Of a stretch of DNA of 64,000 bases, positions 18,624-28,700 are shown one piece after another (position 1 is the first letter of the stretch; each line of letters begins with the position of its first letter). The notes under the pieces were generated by a model. It had not been told where the DNA came from. It did no database searches and was given only the letters and a program-made list of their open reading frames with translations. The position numbers were made by a program, and so were the translations under genes. The stretch comes from Blautia sp. Marseille-P3087 (GTDB lineage Bacteria; Bacillota; Clostridia; Lachnospirales; Lachnospiraceae). The DNA lies in NCBI RefSeq assembly GCF_900120195.1, contig NZ_LT635539.1, positions 915,257-979,256 of the forward strand, read 5' to 3'.

Positions 18624-19325
18624 TTATTTTACGGTTACTCTGATTGTATAGTATTTCCTTCCGGATCTTACTGTGATCCTTGTGGCTCCTTTTGCCCGTG
18701 CTGTAATGACACCTTTGCGGTTTACAACTGCTACATTCCTGTTGGAAGAGGCATAGGTAATTCCTTCCTGGGAAGTGATCGGATTGATTACTGGTTTCAG
18801 GGTCAGTTTCTGTCCTCGCTTCAGAGTTTCTCTGGATCTCAGTCCACTGATGCTTGTTGTTATAACTTTTGTGGACTGAACTTTGACATTCAGACTTGCC
18901 TTTTTACCACTCTTAAGTGTTACTGTAATCTTTGCTGTTCCGTTCTGTCTTCCGGCCGTGATCACGCCTTTGTTGTTGACAGTTGCAATTCTTCTGTTGT
19001 TGGATGTCCAGGACTTCACAGAATCACCGTTTGCCATTGTGACTTTGATCTTGTTGGTACTGCGTCTCTGCTGAAGTCTGATGGAAGTTGCATTCAGTCT
19101 GATTGTTGCCGTAAGCTTCTTTCCATAGTTTTTTGTGACTGTCTTACCGCATACAGAGCATTTTCCCTGCTGTTTCGCCGGTGCAAATACAGTTGCTTTC
19201 GCAGTTGTCTTCCATGTATATTTATGGTCATTTGTCTTTGCAATGGTTTCTGTCTTTGTTTCTTTACAGACTGTACAGGTGTAAGTCTTCTCTCCTGTAT
19301 TCTTGCAGGTTGCTTTTTTTGTTAC
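18624..19325 (-). repeat. Copy 2 of 702-bp duplicated C-terminal module
   Basis: Same length as 13679-14380 and gapless relative to it. It encodes TYTCTVCKETKTE, CSVCGK and two Big_2-like repeats ending in ITVRSGRK...VTVK. Lysine/arginine-rich throughout, which would suit binding to anionic wall polymers in place of sortase anchoring (inference). Confidence 0.88.
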
Positions 19326-21896
19326 TACACCTTCATCCCACATATGCTGCACATGATTTCTCTTTGTCAGTTTATCCGCATCTGCTCCCAGAGGATCATC
19401 TGTACGGTTATGATTTTTCTTCCAGGTGCACCATTGAACCTTCGGCAATCCGTCTGTTCCATTTGCTGTATTAAAGTAAGCTGCTCCACTCTCATTCTCG
19501 TGTGTCTCACAGCCTGTATCGACAAATTCAACACCACCGATACCTTTTGCAGTACCGCAATCATCGTTAAATGTATTGCCTGTAATATCATCAAACTTAT
19601 TCAAACTCCTGTAATAGCCGATGATTCCACCAACGTTCGTTCCATTTGTCGCACTTACCTTACCGGTAAATGTATTGTTCTTAAAGGTATACGCATTCCA
19701 TGCCTGTGCCACAGCAACATCTCCGCCAAAAATACCTCCGACATTGTCTGCTCCGATAATTGTACCGGATGATGTACAGTTATCTACACACATTCGGATT
19801 CCATTTGGTGCACCGCTGCCCATATATCCACCGCCGACAATACCACCGGCATTTTTTCCACTTGCCTCAACAACACCGTCAAATGTTGAATCAGAAACGC
19901 TCTTGTCTCCCATAGAATTATCATTAGTCGCAGCAATACCGCCTACATAATCAACTCCGTAAACCGTTGCATGGCTTACACAATTTCTGACGCTTCCCTG
20001 CAGACGTCCAACAATCGATCCTATGCCTGACTGATCTCTGTTATAACCTATTACAACTCCTTCTTCAATCGTACAGTTCTGTACCGTTGCAAGGAAACCT
20101 GCAGAGCATCCTCCATACGGGTTTGTTGTTATATTAGCACCGAGAAGACCTGATTTCAGAGTACTTGATCCGCTCTTTAATGTAATATTGTCAAGCAAAA
20201 CTGCTTTACCGGAGAGTCCGACACCTTCCAGATTATTGATCAGTCCATATCCGGCAATCTTTGTACCATAGATATTCAGATTGCGAACTTCTGCACCCTT
20301 TACATAGCCCAGAAGCGGAAGTCCGCCTTCCGGAACAGTGATCGTATGATTCTGACCATCAAGGATTCCGCTGAATGCACGAAGATTTTTCCCTGATTTA
20401 ATGTTATTTGTGCCGTCGATTGTTTCACCGATCGGAGTCCATCCTTCCGGCAGAGTAATGTCGTCTGTAAGAACAAAATATGTGTTTTCAGGAATTTTTC
20501 CTGCTTTTACAAGCTTTTTGAGTCTTATAAGATTTTTCGCTGTTGAAAGCTGATACGGACTTGCTTCTGTTCCCTGACCTTCAAAAGCAGAACCTGTTAC
20601 GTTAAGATAGATACCACCTGGTGAAGAACATATTACATCCGTATGCTCGACTCCCGGCTGCCCCGGAATCCCTACAAAGTATTCTCCATTTGGAATATTG
20701 TCAAGATCAACCTTCAGTTCTCCATTTTCCGTTTCTCCGAGAAGTGTCCATGATGCCACATCACCATCCCACATATCATCAACCGGAATATAATAGAGCT
20801 GATACTTTCCAGTCATCTTATTCTGCGCTGTTTCTCCACCATTCATGCCCGCTTGCGCGCGCCAGGTCTGAAACGTAATACTGTCTTTTTCGCCACGATC
20901 TGCAACAACCCTAGTACGGCTTTCATTCTCATCCGTCAGATAATTAAATCCTGCTCCGGAATCTGAATAGAAATTCCAATCAGAATAATGTGCTAACGTT
21001 ACAACATCACCATCATGTAATAAGATCTGATCAGCAGTACTTCCCCATCCAGTCGATGCAAGAGGATATTCATAATTTAAATAATAATTAAGGTTTTGAT
21101 CCAAGCCCCAGAGATGCTCCATGTACAGAGATCCTGGACTTCCTGTAACATTAAGTGTTTTTCCATCATCCAAACACCCTTCATCTTTCAGAAATCCCTG
21201 TCCGGCTTCGTCATCTCCAAGTCCGAAATACAGAACTTCTGTCGCATAAATTATAAGATGTAATAATGTGACATGATTACGTGCTGTCTCGGCCGTTCCC
21301 ACCATTCCAGTTGTTCCTTTATCGCTTGAAGAATACTTTTCTGATTTAAAATAAAATTTCTCTAATCCATACTTGGCAAGGTCAAAATACGGAACTGTCA
21401 ACTGTTTCAACGCAACCGGTCTATCAATTGCTCCATCTTCAAATTCGTTATCCGCAAATCTGTCATCCTGTGAAAACGAAAAATTGACTGTTACTGTTGC
21501 TGTTTCCCCGTCTGATTCGGAATCACCATCACTGAATGCTTCAACGGCATTCTGATCGTCTGCATCACTGAAAACCTCTACCTCATCTGCATCTGTTTCC
21601 TCGGTATCTGTATCGTCCTGTACCTGTGCGTCCTCAATTGTGATGTCATCCTCATCTGTATCCTCAGTATCCCAAGGACCTTCAAATGAAATTTCTGGGT
21701 CTGCTTCGTCCTGCTGAATTTCTTCTGCGTTTTCCTCATCTGTAACCTGTTCTTCCTGCTGTTCCAGCGCATATCCCTCATCAAAGGATATTTCCTGTGC
21801 ATACGCAGTCACATTGAGACCTGTACACATCATGATTGCCGCCATCATCCACGCAAGAAGTCTCATACGAATTGATGGTCTTTTGTTGTTTTTCAT
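18624..21896 (-). CDS. Secreted surface protein with DUF4430-type and GLUG-like repeats
   Basis: 1090 residues. Signal peptide (…LNVTAYAQ), a ~100-residue Asp/Glu-rich linker, a DUF4430-type region (about 130-310; HVTLLHLIIYATEVLYFG, LNYYLNYEYPL, LHDGDVVTL), a stretch with GLUG-like beta-helix repeats (about 540-790; GSIVGRLQGSVRNC, GGIIGYY), and the C-terminal CxxC/Big_2-like module duplicated in the downstream neighbour. No LPXTG motif. AGGAGGAAG precedes the ATG. It has its own promoter and cobalamin-type riboswitch. The shared leader, DUF4430 and tail make it a likely partner or paralogue of the 13679 product in corrinoid capture (inferred). Confidence 0.82.
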   Translation of the reverse strand: MKNNKRPSIRMRLLAWMMAAIMMCTGLNVTAYAQEISFDEGYALEQQEEQVTDEENAEEIQQDEADPEISFEGPWDTEDTDEDDITIEDAQVQDDTDTEETDADEVEVFSDADDQNAVEAFSDGDSESDGETATVTVNFSFSQDDRFADNEFEDGAIDRPVALKQLTVPYFDLAKYGLEKFYFKSEKYSSSDKGTTGMVGTAETARNHVTLLHLIIYATEVLYFGLGDDEAGQGFLKDEGCLDDGKTLNVTGSPGSLYMEHLWGLDQNLNYYLNYEYPLASTGWGSTADQILLHDGDVVTLAHYSDWNFYSDSGAGFNYLTDENESRTRVVADRGEKDSITFQTWRAQAGMNGGETAQNKMTGKYQLYYIPVDDMWDGDVASWTLLGETENGELKVDLDNIPNGEYFVGIPGQPGVEHTDVICSSPGGIYLNVTGSAFEGQGTEASPYQLSTAKNLIRLKKLVKAGKIPENTYFVLTDDITLPEGWTPIGETIDGTNNIKSGKNLRAFSGILDGQNHTITVPEGGLPLLGYVKGAEVRNLNIYGTKIAGYGLINNLEGVGLSGKAVLLDNITLKSGSSTLKSGLLGANITTNPYGGCSAGFLATVQNCTIEEGVVIGYNRDQSGIGSIVGRLQGSVRNCVSHATVYGVDYVGGIAATNDNSMGDKSVSDSTFDGVVEASGKNAGGIVGGGYMGSGAPNGIRMCVDNCTSSGTIIGADNVGGIFGGDVAVAQAWNAYTFKNNTFTGKVSATNGTNVGGIIGYYRSLNKFDDITGNTFNDDCGTAKGIGGVEFVDTGCETHENESGAAYFNTANGTDGLPKVQWCTWKKNHNRTDDPLGADADKLTKRNHVQHMWDEGVVTKKATCKNTGEKTYTCTVCKETKTETIAKTNDHKYTWKTTAKATVFAPAKQQGKCSVCGKTVTKNYGKKLTATIRLNATSIRLQQRRSTNKIKVTMANGDSVKSWTSNNRRIATVNNKGVITAGRQNGTAKITVTLKSGKKASLNVKVQSTKVITTSISGLRSRETLKRGQKLTLKPVINPITSQEGITYASSNRNVAVVNRKGVITARAKGATRITVRSGRKYYTIRVTVK

Positions 21897-21925
21897 CTTC
21901 TTCCTCCTTTTATAAATTTGGCAAC

Positions 21926-21957
21926 AAAAAACAGAGCCCCAATACTATGAGTCTCTG
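21926..21957 (-). terminator. Riboswitch expression-platform terminator (unit B)
   Basis: Minus-strand CAGAG...CTCTG stem with an imperfect upper part (21957-21932) followed by six U's (21931-21926), 30 bp before the start codon. Same place as in units A and C. Confidence 0.75.
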
Positions 21958-22093
21958 CCCTATACAACGCGTTGGATACACTGACTTAAAACATTCTACG
22001 CATTTAATATTTCATACAGTAAAATAAGTTCCGGATTCGCACCGGATTTCCTCAAACAGATCATACAAATGATCCGACCACGCCTGGTTATTT
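21926..22093 (-). promoter_or_regulatory. Cobalamin-type riboswitch, unit B
   Basis: Aptamer core GGAAATCCGGTGCGAATCCGG (core 22031-22045), then ACTGTATG, an internal hairpin and AAGTCAG. CCAACGCGTTGTATAGGGCAG replaces the canonical B12 box, and its CCAACGC can pair with GCGTGG near the 5' end. Relative to unit A (ACGTGG with CCAACACGT) this looks like a compensatory change, supporting a conserved helix. Confidence 0.82.
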
Positions 22094-22103
22094 TGTTGTT
22101 AAA

Positions 22104-22132
22104 ATTGTAACATTTTCCCACATTACTGTCAA
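22104..22132 (-). promoter_or_regulatory. Promoter TTGACA-17-TACAAT for riboswitch unit B
   Basis: Consensus -35 TTGACA (22132-22127), 17-bp spacer, -10 TACAAT (22109-22104). It lies 35 bp after the S-component stop codon. Confidence 0.88.
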
Positions 22133-22133
22133 T

Positions 22134-22164
22134 TTTTATTTTTACAATTTGAAACCCCGGGTTT
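22134..22164 (-). terminator. Weak hairpin after the ECF S-component gene
   Basis: AAACCC CG GGGTTT self-complementary core at 22152-22164 just past the stop codon, followed by an A/U-rich tail without a clean U-run. It may end the long riboswitch-C operon. Confidence 0.3.
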
Positions 22165-22166
22165 TG

Positions 22167-23033
22167 TCAATCCTGGATCAGTCCATATTTACGTTTGATC
22201 CTTTCCAGCTTTTCGAGAAGCGGTCTGCTTAAAACCCATAAAAAAATCACAGTAGATACTGCATGGACCAGATCTACCGGCGCGCCTGAAATATAATTTG
22301 CGATCAGGCTTTCTTTCGTTATATATCCATAGGACATCAGTACACCTGCCGGGTTCATGATTCCTCCATAGATCAAAAATACGCTCAAAAATCCAAATAC
22401 ACAGAGATCTGCTTTCCGTGCTTTCAGAATACCCACACGGTATAATATTCCTGCAAGAAAACCAATCAGACCAAAAGCGAACATCTGCCACGGGGTCCAT
22501 GGTCCCTGTCCCATAAACATATTCGACAAAAGCATGATCATACACCCCACCAGAAATCCGGCCTCACCACCAAAGGAAACCCCTGTAAGGATTACAATTG
22601 CCGCAACCGGTTTGAAGCTCGGAAGCATAAAGAATGCTGCACGCCCTGCAACGCCGATCGCCGCAAGCACCGATATGACCATGATTTCTCTTGCTTTTGG
22701 CTTTCTGCCTTCAAACATCATAAAAAACGGCAACATTGCGGCAACTACAAGAATCAGGCTGCACAGAAGGTATTTTCTTCCATGAAAGATCCTGACAGAT
22801 ATATACAGCAATACCGGTATGACCAGAAGCAGAAGCACAATTGCCAACCAGGTCCGACGGCTGACTTTTCCATCTTTTTTCATCTGTCGGATAATCAGAC
22901 CATCCGACGGAAGGGTATATTCTTCCAGATCATGACCGTCTTTCTCTTCCCGCACAACCGGAGCACTTCCGGCATCCAGAAACTCATCCAGAAACTCATC
23001 CAGAAACTGATCTAATTCCTGCCCTTTAAGCAC
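22167..23033 (-). CDS. ECF transporter S component (substrate-binding membrane subunit)
   Basis: 288 residues. A hydrophilic, acidic N-terminus (about 1-60) precedes a helix near 62-82 and then a six-helix ECF S-component core. NMFMGQGPWTPWQMFAFGLIG near residue 175-195 is a signature of this family, and LIYGGIMNPAG near 225 follows. The start is GTG and overlaps the ATPase gene by 22 bp. It is last in the operon ECF T, ECF A, ECF S. A cobalamin-type riboswitch controls the operon, so a corrinoid substrate is inferred. S components bind different vitamins with little sequence signal, so this is not certain from the gene alone. Confidence 0.88.
   Translation of the reverse strand: MLKGQELDQFLDEFLDEFLDAGSAPVVREEKDGHDLEEYTLPSDGLIIRQMKKDGKVSRRTWLAIVLLLLVIPVLLYISVRIFHGRKYLLCSLILVVAAMLPFFMMFEGRKPKAREIMVISVLAAIGVAGRAAFFMLPSFKPVAAIVILTGVSFGGEAGFLVGCMIMLLSNMFMGQGPWTPWQMFAFGLIGFLAGILYRVGILKARKADLCVFGFLSVFLIYGGIMNPAGVLMSYGYITKESLIANYISGAPVDLVHAVSTVIFLWVLSRPLLEKLERIKRKYGLIQD
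22973..23008 (-). repeat. Three perfect 12-bp tandem repeats in S-component gene
   Basis: Unit CATCCAGAAACT three times on the plus strand, coding for FLDE-FLDE-FLDA at residues 10-21. In-frame, so copy changes would alter the length of the acidic N-terminus without frameshift. Confidence 0.92.
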
Positions 23034-24739
23034 TTTACCACATCCCTTCCTGTAACCGCCCCCGGAAAGAACTGTCTTGCCATACGGTTCGCTGCTGTCG
23101 TATAGAAGCTGTTTCCTGCAAAAAACTCACGTGTTTCTTTATTTGTGACAATATTTCCCTCGAAAAAAAGTCCAACACGATCTGCATACTCCGCCACAAA
23201 CTCCACATCATGTGAGATCATGAAAATCGTAATTCCATGCTGCTGCAATTTCTTCAGAATCTCGCCCAGTTCTTCTTTGTATTCTGCATCCATTCCTTTT
23301 GTCGGTTCATCCATCAAAAGAATCTTCGGTCGCAGTAAAAGTACCTTTGCCAGTGCCAGCCTCTGCTGCTCTCCTCCGCTCAGATCATACGGATGTCTCT
23401 CAAGAAGTCCTTCCAGATGTGTCAGACTGACGATTCCCTCGATTGCCTTTTCTTTCTTCATATTTATCGGATATTCCGGAGATGTTTTTTCTTTTTTGCC
23501 ACCTATCACTGAATACAGGTCTTCCAGCACCGTCTTTTTGAGAAAAAGACTCTGCGGATTCTGTGGAAGCACCCCCAGATATCCATTGTACAGTTCCCTA
23601 TCACTGAATTTGCGGATATCCTGCCCATCCAGTATTATTTTTCCACGATAAGGTGCCCGGATACGACAAAGCAGGGACAATGTTGTACTTTTTCCGGTTC
23701 CGTTTCCACCGACAACTGCATAAAATTCGCCTTTTTTTACCTGAAAGGACAGATCCCTGATAACATCCGCACTTTCCTTTTCATAACGGAACCATACTTC
23801 TTTTACTTCTATGGCAGGCTTTTCTTTTTTATTTTTTCCCTGTTTCCTGTTTTGTGTCTCTTCTGCCTGTGCTTCCCGAATTTCCCTTCCCCGAACAACT
23901 TCCGGATGAAGGTTCAGATATTCCTGCATCCACATTCTTCCGTCACTTACTGTAAGCGGACAGGCAAGCTCACTGTCTACCGACGCAAAAATCTGCATAG
24001 GTACCGGCATAGATAAAAACATGCCATGTTCACGTCTTTTCAGCTCCAGACCGATTTTCCCCGGTGTTCCTTCTGTGATCAGTTTTCCCTGATCCATCAC
24101 AAATACTTTATCTGCAAACGGAATGATATCCTGCAGTCTATGTTCGGTAATGATGACAGTTGTTCCGATATCCCGGTTTATTTTTTTGACCGTTTCCAGA
24201 AAATCAGACGCAGCAATCGGATCAAGCTGAGAAGTTGGTTCATCAAGGATCAGAAGCGACGGATGCATTGCCATGATAGCCGCCAGATTCAATAACTGTT
24301 TCTGACCGCCGGACAGCTCCTTTACCTCACGGTAAAACCAGCTGTGGATTCCAAAATAGCTTGCCATTTCTGCTACACGTAACCGGATCGTGGCATTGTC
24401 ATACCCCAGACTCTCGAGTCCAAACGCAAGTTCATGCCACACTTTATCCGTAACGATCTGGTTGTCCGGATTCTGCATGACAAACCCGATGTCTTTACTC
24501 TGTGTTCTGTGATCCAGCTCAGCCAGCGGCTTTCCTTTGTAAAAAATCATTCCCTTTCTCTCACCATGCGGTGCCAATACGCTTTTCATTTGCCGGAGAA
24601 GTGTACTTTTTCCGCATCCGCTTCTTCCACAAATGACATTCAGCGTGCCTTCTTTTATATCTAAACTGATTTCTGTAAGTGCCCGCTTCTCCTGATCCGG
24701 ATAGCTGAAACTGAAATTTCTGATTTCCAATATGTTCAT
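23012..24739 (-). CDS. ECF transporter ATPase, two ABC domains fused (EcfA1-EcfA2)
   Basis: 575 residues holding both ATPase halves in one chain. First half: Walker A GRSGCGKST (residues 39-46), signature LSGGQKQ, Walker B LLILDEPTSQLD. Second half: Walker A GGNGTGKST near 340, signature LSGGEQQR, Walker B ILLMDEPTKGMD. A charged linker (about 225-310) joins them. It powers the importer with the adjacent T and S subunits. The start overlaps the T-subunit gene by 4 bp. Fusion and a dedicated S gene suggest a self-standing (group I-like) ECF system rather than one sharing a general module. Confidence 0.95.
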   Translation of the reverse strand: MNILEIRNFSFSYPDQEKRALTEISLDIKEGTLNVICGRSGCGKSTLLRQMKSVLAPHGERKGMIFYKGKPLAELDHRTQSKDIGFVMQNPDNQIVTDKVWHELAFGLESLGYDNATIRLRVAEMASYFGIHSWFYREVKELSGGQKQLLNLAAIMAMHPSLLILDEPTSQLDPIAASDFLETVKKINRDIGTTVIITEHRLQDIIPFADKVFVMDQGKLITEGTPGKIGLELKRREHGMFLSMPVPMQIFASVDSELACPLTVSDGRMWMQEYLNLHPEVVRGREIREAQAEETQNRKQGKNKKEKPAIEVKEVWFRYEKESADVIRDLSFQVKKGEFYAVVGGNGTGKSTTLSLLCRIRAPYRGKIILDGQDIRKFSDRELYNGYLGVLPQNPQSLFLKKTVLEDLYSVIGGKKEKTSPEYPINMKKEKAIEGIVSLTHLEGLLERHPYDLSGGEQQRLALAKVLLLRPKILLMDEPTKGMDAEYKEELGEILKKLQQHGITIFMISHDVEFVAEYADRVGLFFEGNIVTNKETREFFAGNSFYTTAANRMARQFFPGAVTGRDVVKCLKGRN

Positions 24740-25734
24740 GAATACTGTTTCTCCTGTTCCAGTTCTTCATATATTTTTCTGTACGTAAGTCCGATTTCTG
24801 TTCCGACTGATTTCTGGCTTCTGGAAAGTGCAGTCCGCTCTGCCAGATTCAAAAATACCGGAAGGAAACAAAATACAGCAAAGGCAAGATACGTTATCAC
24901 TGCCAGCACTGGTCCACAGCCGGAGGAAACATGATTTATACCCGTCAGTTGAATCTTCGGATCATAGACAGCAAAGGCAGCCCCCTTCGCGCATCCAAAA
25001 GCAAATACTGCTGTCAATATGGCAAACGCGCCGGTAAGCCACCCGTCTCTTTTTGTATATCTGTATATTGAAAAGGCTGTGCGTCCATGCAGCCCATATC
25101 CTCTGCTTCTCATGGAATCTGAAGTTTCTATTGCATTTTCCAGTGCCCATGTAACCAGAATAGAAAGTATATTCATTCCATGCTTCGCCTTCGCAAGTAT
25201 ACTTCCATTTGTCACATCGCGCCCCATTGCTTTCTGTCCGTTACGGATTACCCTGAGCTGTGTGGTAAATCTCGGCACAAATCTGAGTGCCATAGACAGA
25301 ACCAGTGACAATGCCGGTATGATCCTGCCAAAAAGATATACAAATTTGTCTGTTGTCATTACACAATTGTAACAACTGAACCACTGAATCACAATGAACA
25401 TCACAGCACCGAGCACCAGACCATACACCAGTGCTTCCAGTGTGATCCAGTTTCCACTGGCTTCTACGTAATACAGCATTGTCACACCATAGTGGTTAAA
25501 CAGCGGATTTAATAATGCTACAATTAAAAGACCGGGCAGCGTTATGAGAAAATTCTGTTTTAATGTTTTTTTCCATCCATTCAGAAGAAAGGCATACATC
25601 ACTGCTGCGATATATGAAATCAGCAGAAATACCGGATGCTGATTGAACATTGTAAACAAAAATACCACAGCGAAGTAAAAAAAGTTCAGAAAAGGATGGC
25701 AGCCTGAAAAGGCATCGTTTACTTTGTCATTCAT
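24736..25734 (-). CDS. ECF transporter T component (EcfT)
   Basis: 332 residues with several membrane helices and the coupling helices typical of EcfT: SDSMRSRGYGLHGRTAF near residue 215 carries the X-R-G motif that fits into the ATPase grooves. The C-terminus is charged. It overlaps both neighbours by 4 bp (ATGA junctions), so stoichiometric translation with the propeller protein and ATPase is expected. It links ATP use to toppling of the S component. Confidence 0.93.
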   Translation of the reverse strand: MNDKVNDAFSGCHPFLNFFYFAVVFLFTMFNQHPVFLLISYIAAVMYAFLLNGWKKTLKQNFLITLPGLLIVALLNPLFNHYGVTMLYYVEASGNWITLEALVYGLVLGAVMFIVIQWFSCYNCVMTTDKFVYLFGRIIPALSLVLSMALRFVPRFTTQLRVIRNGQKAMGRDVTNGSILAKAKHGMNILSILVTWALENAIETSDSMRSRGYGLHGRTAFSIYRYTKRDGWLTGAFAILTAVFAFGCAKGAAFAVYDPKIQLTGINHVSSGCGPVLAVITYLAFAVFCFLPVFLNLAERTALSRSQKSVGTEIGLTYRKIYEELEQEKQYS

Positions 25735-28700
25735 TTTGCCATCCTCCTTCTGTAATAATGCTGTGCTCTGATCCAGAAGATCATGTATGCAGTTCCCAGT
25801 CCTGCAACCAGTATCAGAATCCAGACATGAAGCGGTATCGTCTTCGCCTCTGTAAGCACAGTTTCTGCCAGATTTTCATCTGTATTCGCGGAAACCGTTT
25901 CAACTGCTTCTCCATCGGCAGTTTCTGTCTTTTCATTTTTATCTGTTTCTTCGCTGTCCTCTGTATCTTTTTTGCCGGATTTTGATTCTTTGTCTTTTGT
26001 TTTTTCAGATTTTTCTGTTTTGGATGTCTTTTTGGAAGTGTCTTTTGTTTTTCCTGACTGTTTTTGACCGTCAGACTCTCCTGATGAATTGCCGTTTTTA
26101 TCCTTTGTGCTGTCGCTGCCTGAACCATTTCCATTTACCAGCTTCAGGTTTTCTTTTGAGCCGTTTCCGTCTGAACCCTTTCCCGGTGTTGTTGCTTCTG
26201 ATTTGTGACCTCCGCTTCCCGGACGTGCCGCTATATTATTCTTGTTGTTGTCTTCCCCATTACCCGGAATCTGACCTTTTTTCTTCACATCCGGGATGCG
26301 GATAACAAGCTGGTCACTCACATTTCCGGTGCTGTCTTTGACAACGATCACCAGATCTTTTTCGCCATCAGTCAGTCCCTTCAGCATAATGGTATCTGTT
26401 CCTGCCTGAATCTCGGTTCCTTTCCCTTTTATATTCAGTTTCGGAATTTTCTTTCCTGCATCTACGACCTGATAGTAGCGATACCCTTTTTCACTGGATT
26501 TGTATACTACAGATGCTTTGTCCACGGAAAGTCTGCTGGCACTGACTTTTTTCAGTACCGGTGCCGTGATGTCGGTAAGCTTCAGTGTCACATAATAGTT
26601 TTTCTTCGTGCCGTCTTCCGCAGTTACCTGTATTCTGACTTTTGCCTCTTTTTCTCCGCCTGCAAAAACTATCTTCCAGAAAGCATGTCCGCCTGCCGCG
26701 GTACTCTGACTGATGGTTTCATCTTTCTGTACTGTTGAACCCCGGATACCCGCCAGTGCGTATACCTGTATGGATGCTTTTTTATTAGTTGTCTGTGCCC
26801 ATATATTCAGACTCTTTCTCTCTGCTCCATAGACCGCGGTGTACTTTGTTTCCTGCTTCTTAAAAGACGGAGCCAGCTTCTGTATCCCCTTACCATACGT
26901 ATCTGAACTGGATACATACAGATTTTTCAATGATGTATCAGAATTCATTGTTGATTTCAGAGAATAACTGTATTCTGTCTTTGTTTTTTCTGCCACAACT
27001 GTTTCATTCAGTGTTTCATGACCGTCCCGGGATATGGTAATCTGATATGTATTTCCGACAATAAACGGATATTTTTTGTTCTTCGGAATAACCTCCTGTC
27101 CATCCTGATTGACCACCTTTATCTCAGCATCAGAAGGAGTCACCTTTATTGCCACATTTATTCCTGCATAGACATGTATCGAAATGGCATATGGTGCTTC
27201 CATAATGTTTCCGGTTTCATCCTTTGCCAGAATATACAGGACTTTTTCTTCTTTGTCCGGGACTGTCAGATCCAGCGTATTCTCTCCCTGTGCCATTGTC
27301 TCCGTAAAATCTCCGGTAAAGGATGGCGTTTCCCCGGCCTTTCCAGACACATAAGCATAACTGCCCTTTTCGTTGGAGGTGAAAGTCACTCTGATCTTGT
27401 TGTTTTCATAACGCACTGCTTTTTTGCCTGAAAGGACAGGCGGATAAACATCTGCTCTTCTGAGTAATACCTGATAAACTTCGGTCTTTCCGGTTCTGGT
27501 CTGAACGGTTACTTTTACCAGTGCCTCTGACTCATTATCTCCAAAATACACTGCAATTCTGTGTGCTTTGCCGCTTCCGGAGGTTTTGCCGAAATTTGTG
27601 ATTTTTTTGATTCCCCGGATACCTTCTGCAGTCACCGATGCACTGTCTTCTTCCGGTAATGCAAAAATATTCATTCGAGTACTGTTTCCGGTATATGTTT
27701 CTGTCATATATTCTTTCTGTTCCGAAGTAAATTCCGGTTTCAGCCCGATCCTGCTTCCACCATCCGTATAAGCATTGCTCGTACTCACTGTCAGATTAGC
27801 CAGCAAAGCACTGCTGTGATCTCCCGTAACAGTAAAAACATATTTCGTGCTTTTGCCGTTTTTAGACACTACTGCAGTAACAGGCACATCCTCTCCCTGA
27901 AAGCTGGCACTGAATGTTCCGTCACAGACTTTGCCGTTTACTGTCAGCGCTGCGCCCTGTGGTATTCCGAATTTGAGCGTTACCTTTTTTGTTCCGTCCT
28001 CACAGGATAATTCATATGTAGATCGATCCTTACGGTAACTTCTGTCCCAGGTTACTTTTCCATGGTCTGATGTAGCTTCCACACTTCGCAGACATGCGAC
28101 ATTTGTTTCAATCGCCATCATATAGTTGGAATCATTCTTATAATATATGGTTCCGTCTTTGTCTGCACAGAGTGTGCTGATGCTGTACTGTTGCTGGTCA
28201 GTATCCGGTGTAAAGATTTCTTCTGCTGCACCTTTTGTCTGTCCCGGCTCATCTTTCAGAAGATAAATTCCACCCGGAAAGGCATTGGCAGTAAAATAAA
28301 CATAAACCCTGCCATCCGGCTTTCCGTCCCCGTTAAAATCTTCTTTTTCATATGCCGTTGACAGAAGCGGGGCCGCCTGTGGATATCCCGGTACTGAAAC
28401 AGAATATGCCAGTTTCAGTTCATTGTCTGATTCGGCAATGACATCAAAATGATGTCCGCCGTCAGCATTAAACTGTCCCCCCTGTCCACAGACACCGATA
28501 TATATCCTGCCTTTATAAACAAGCGGTGTCGCTGTTGCCATACCTCCGAGGTTGTAGCTTAATACCTGTCCGAAGGTTCCGTCATCATTCATTTTTACCT
28601 TGTAAAGATATCCGCCCTTTGTGGCAAAATATACATAACCATTGTCAAAAGAAACTGTCGTACGAATGTCTCCATTTACACCGGTCAGTTTATCAAGTAA

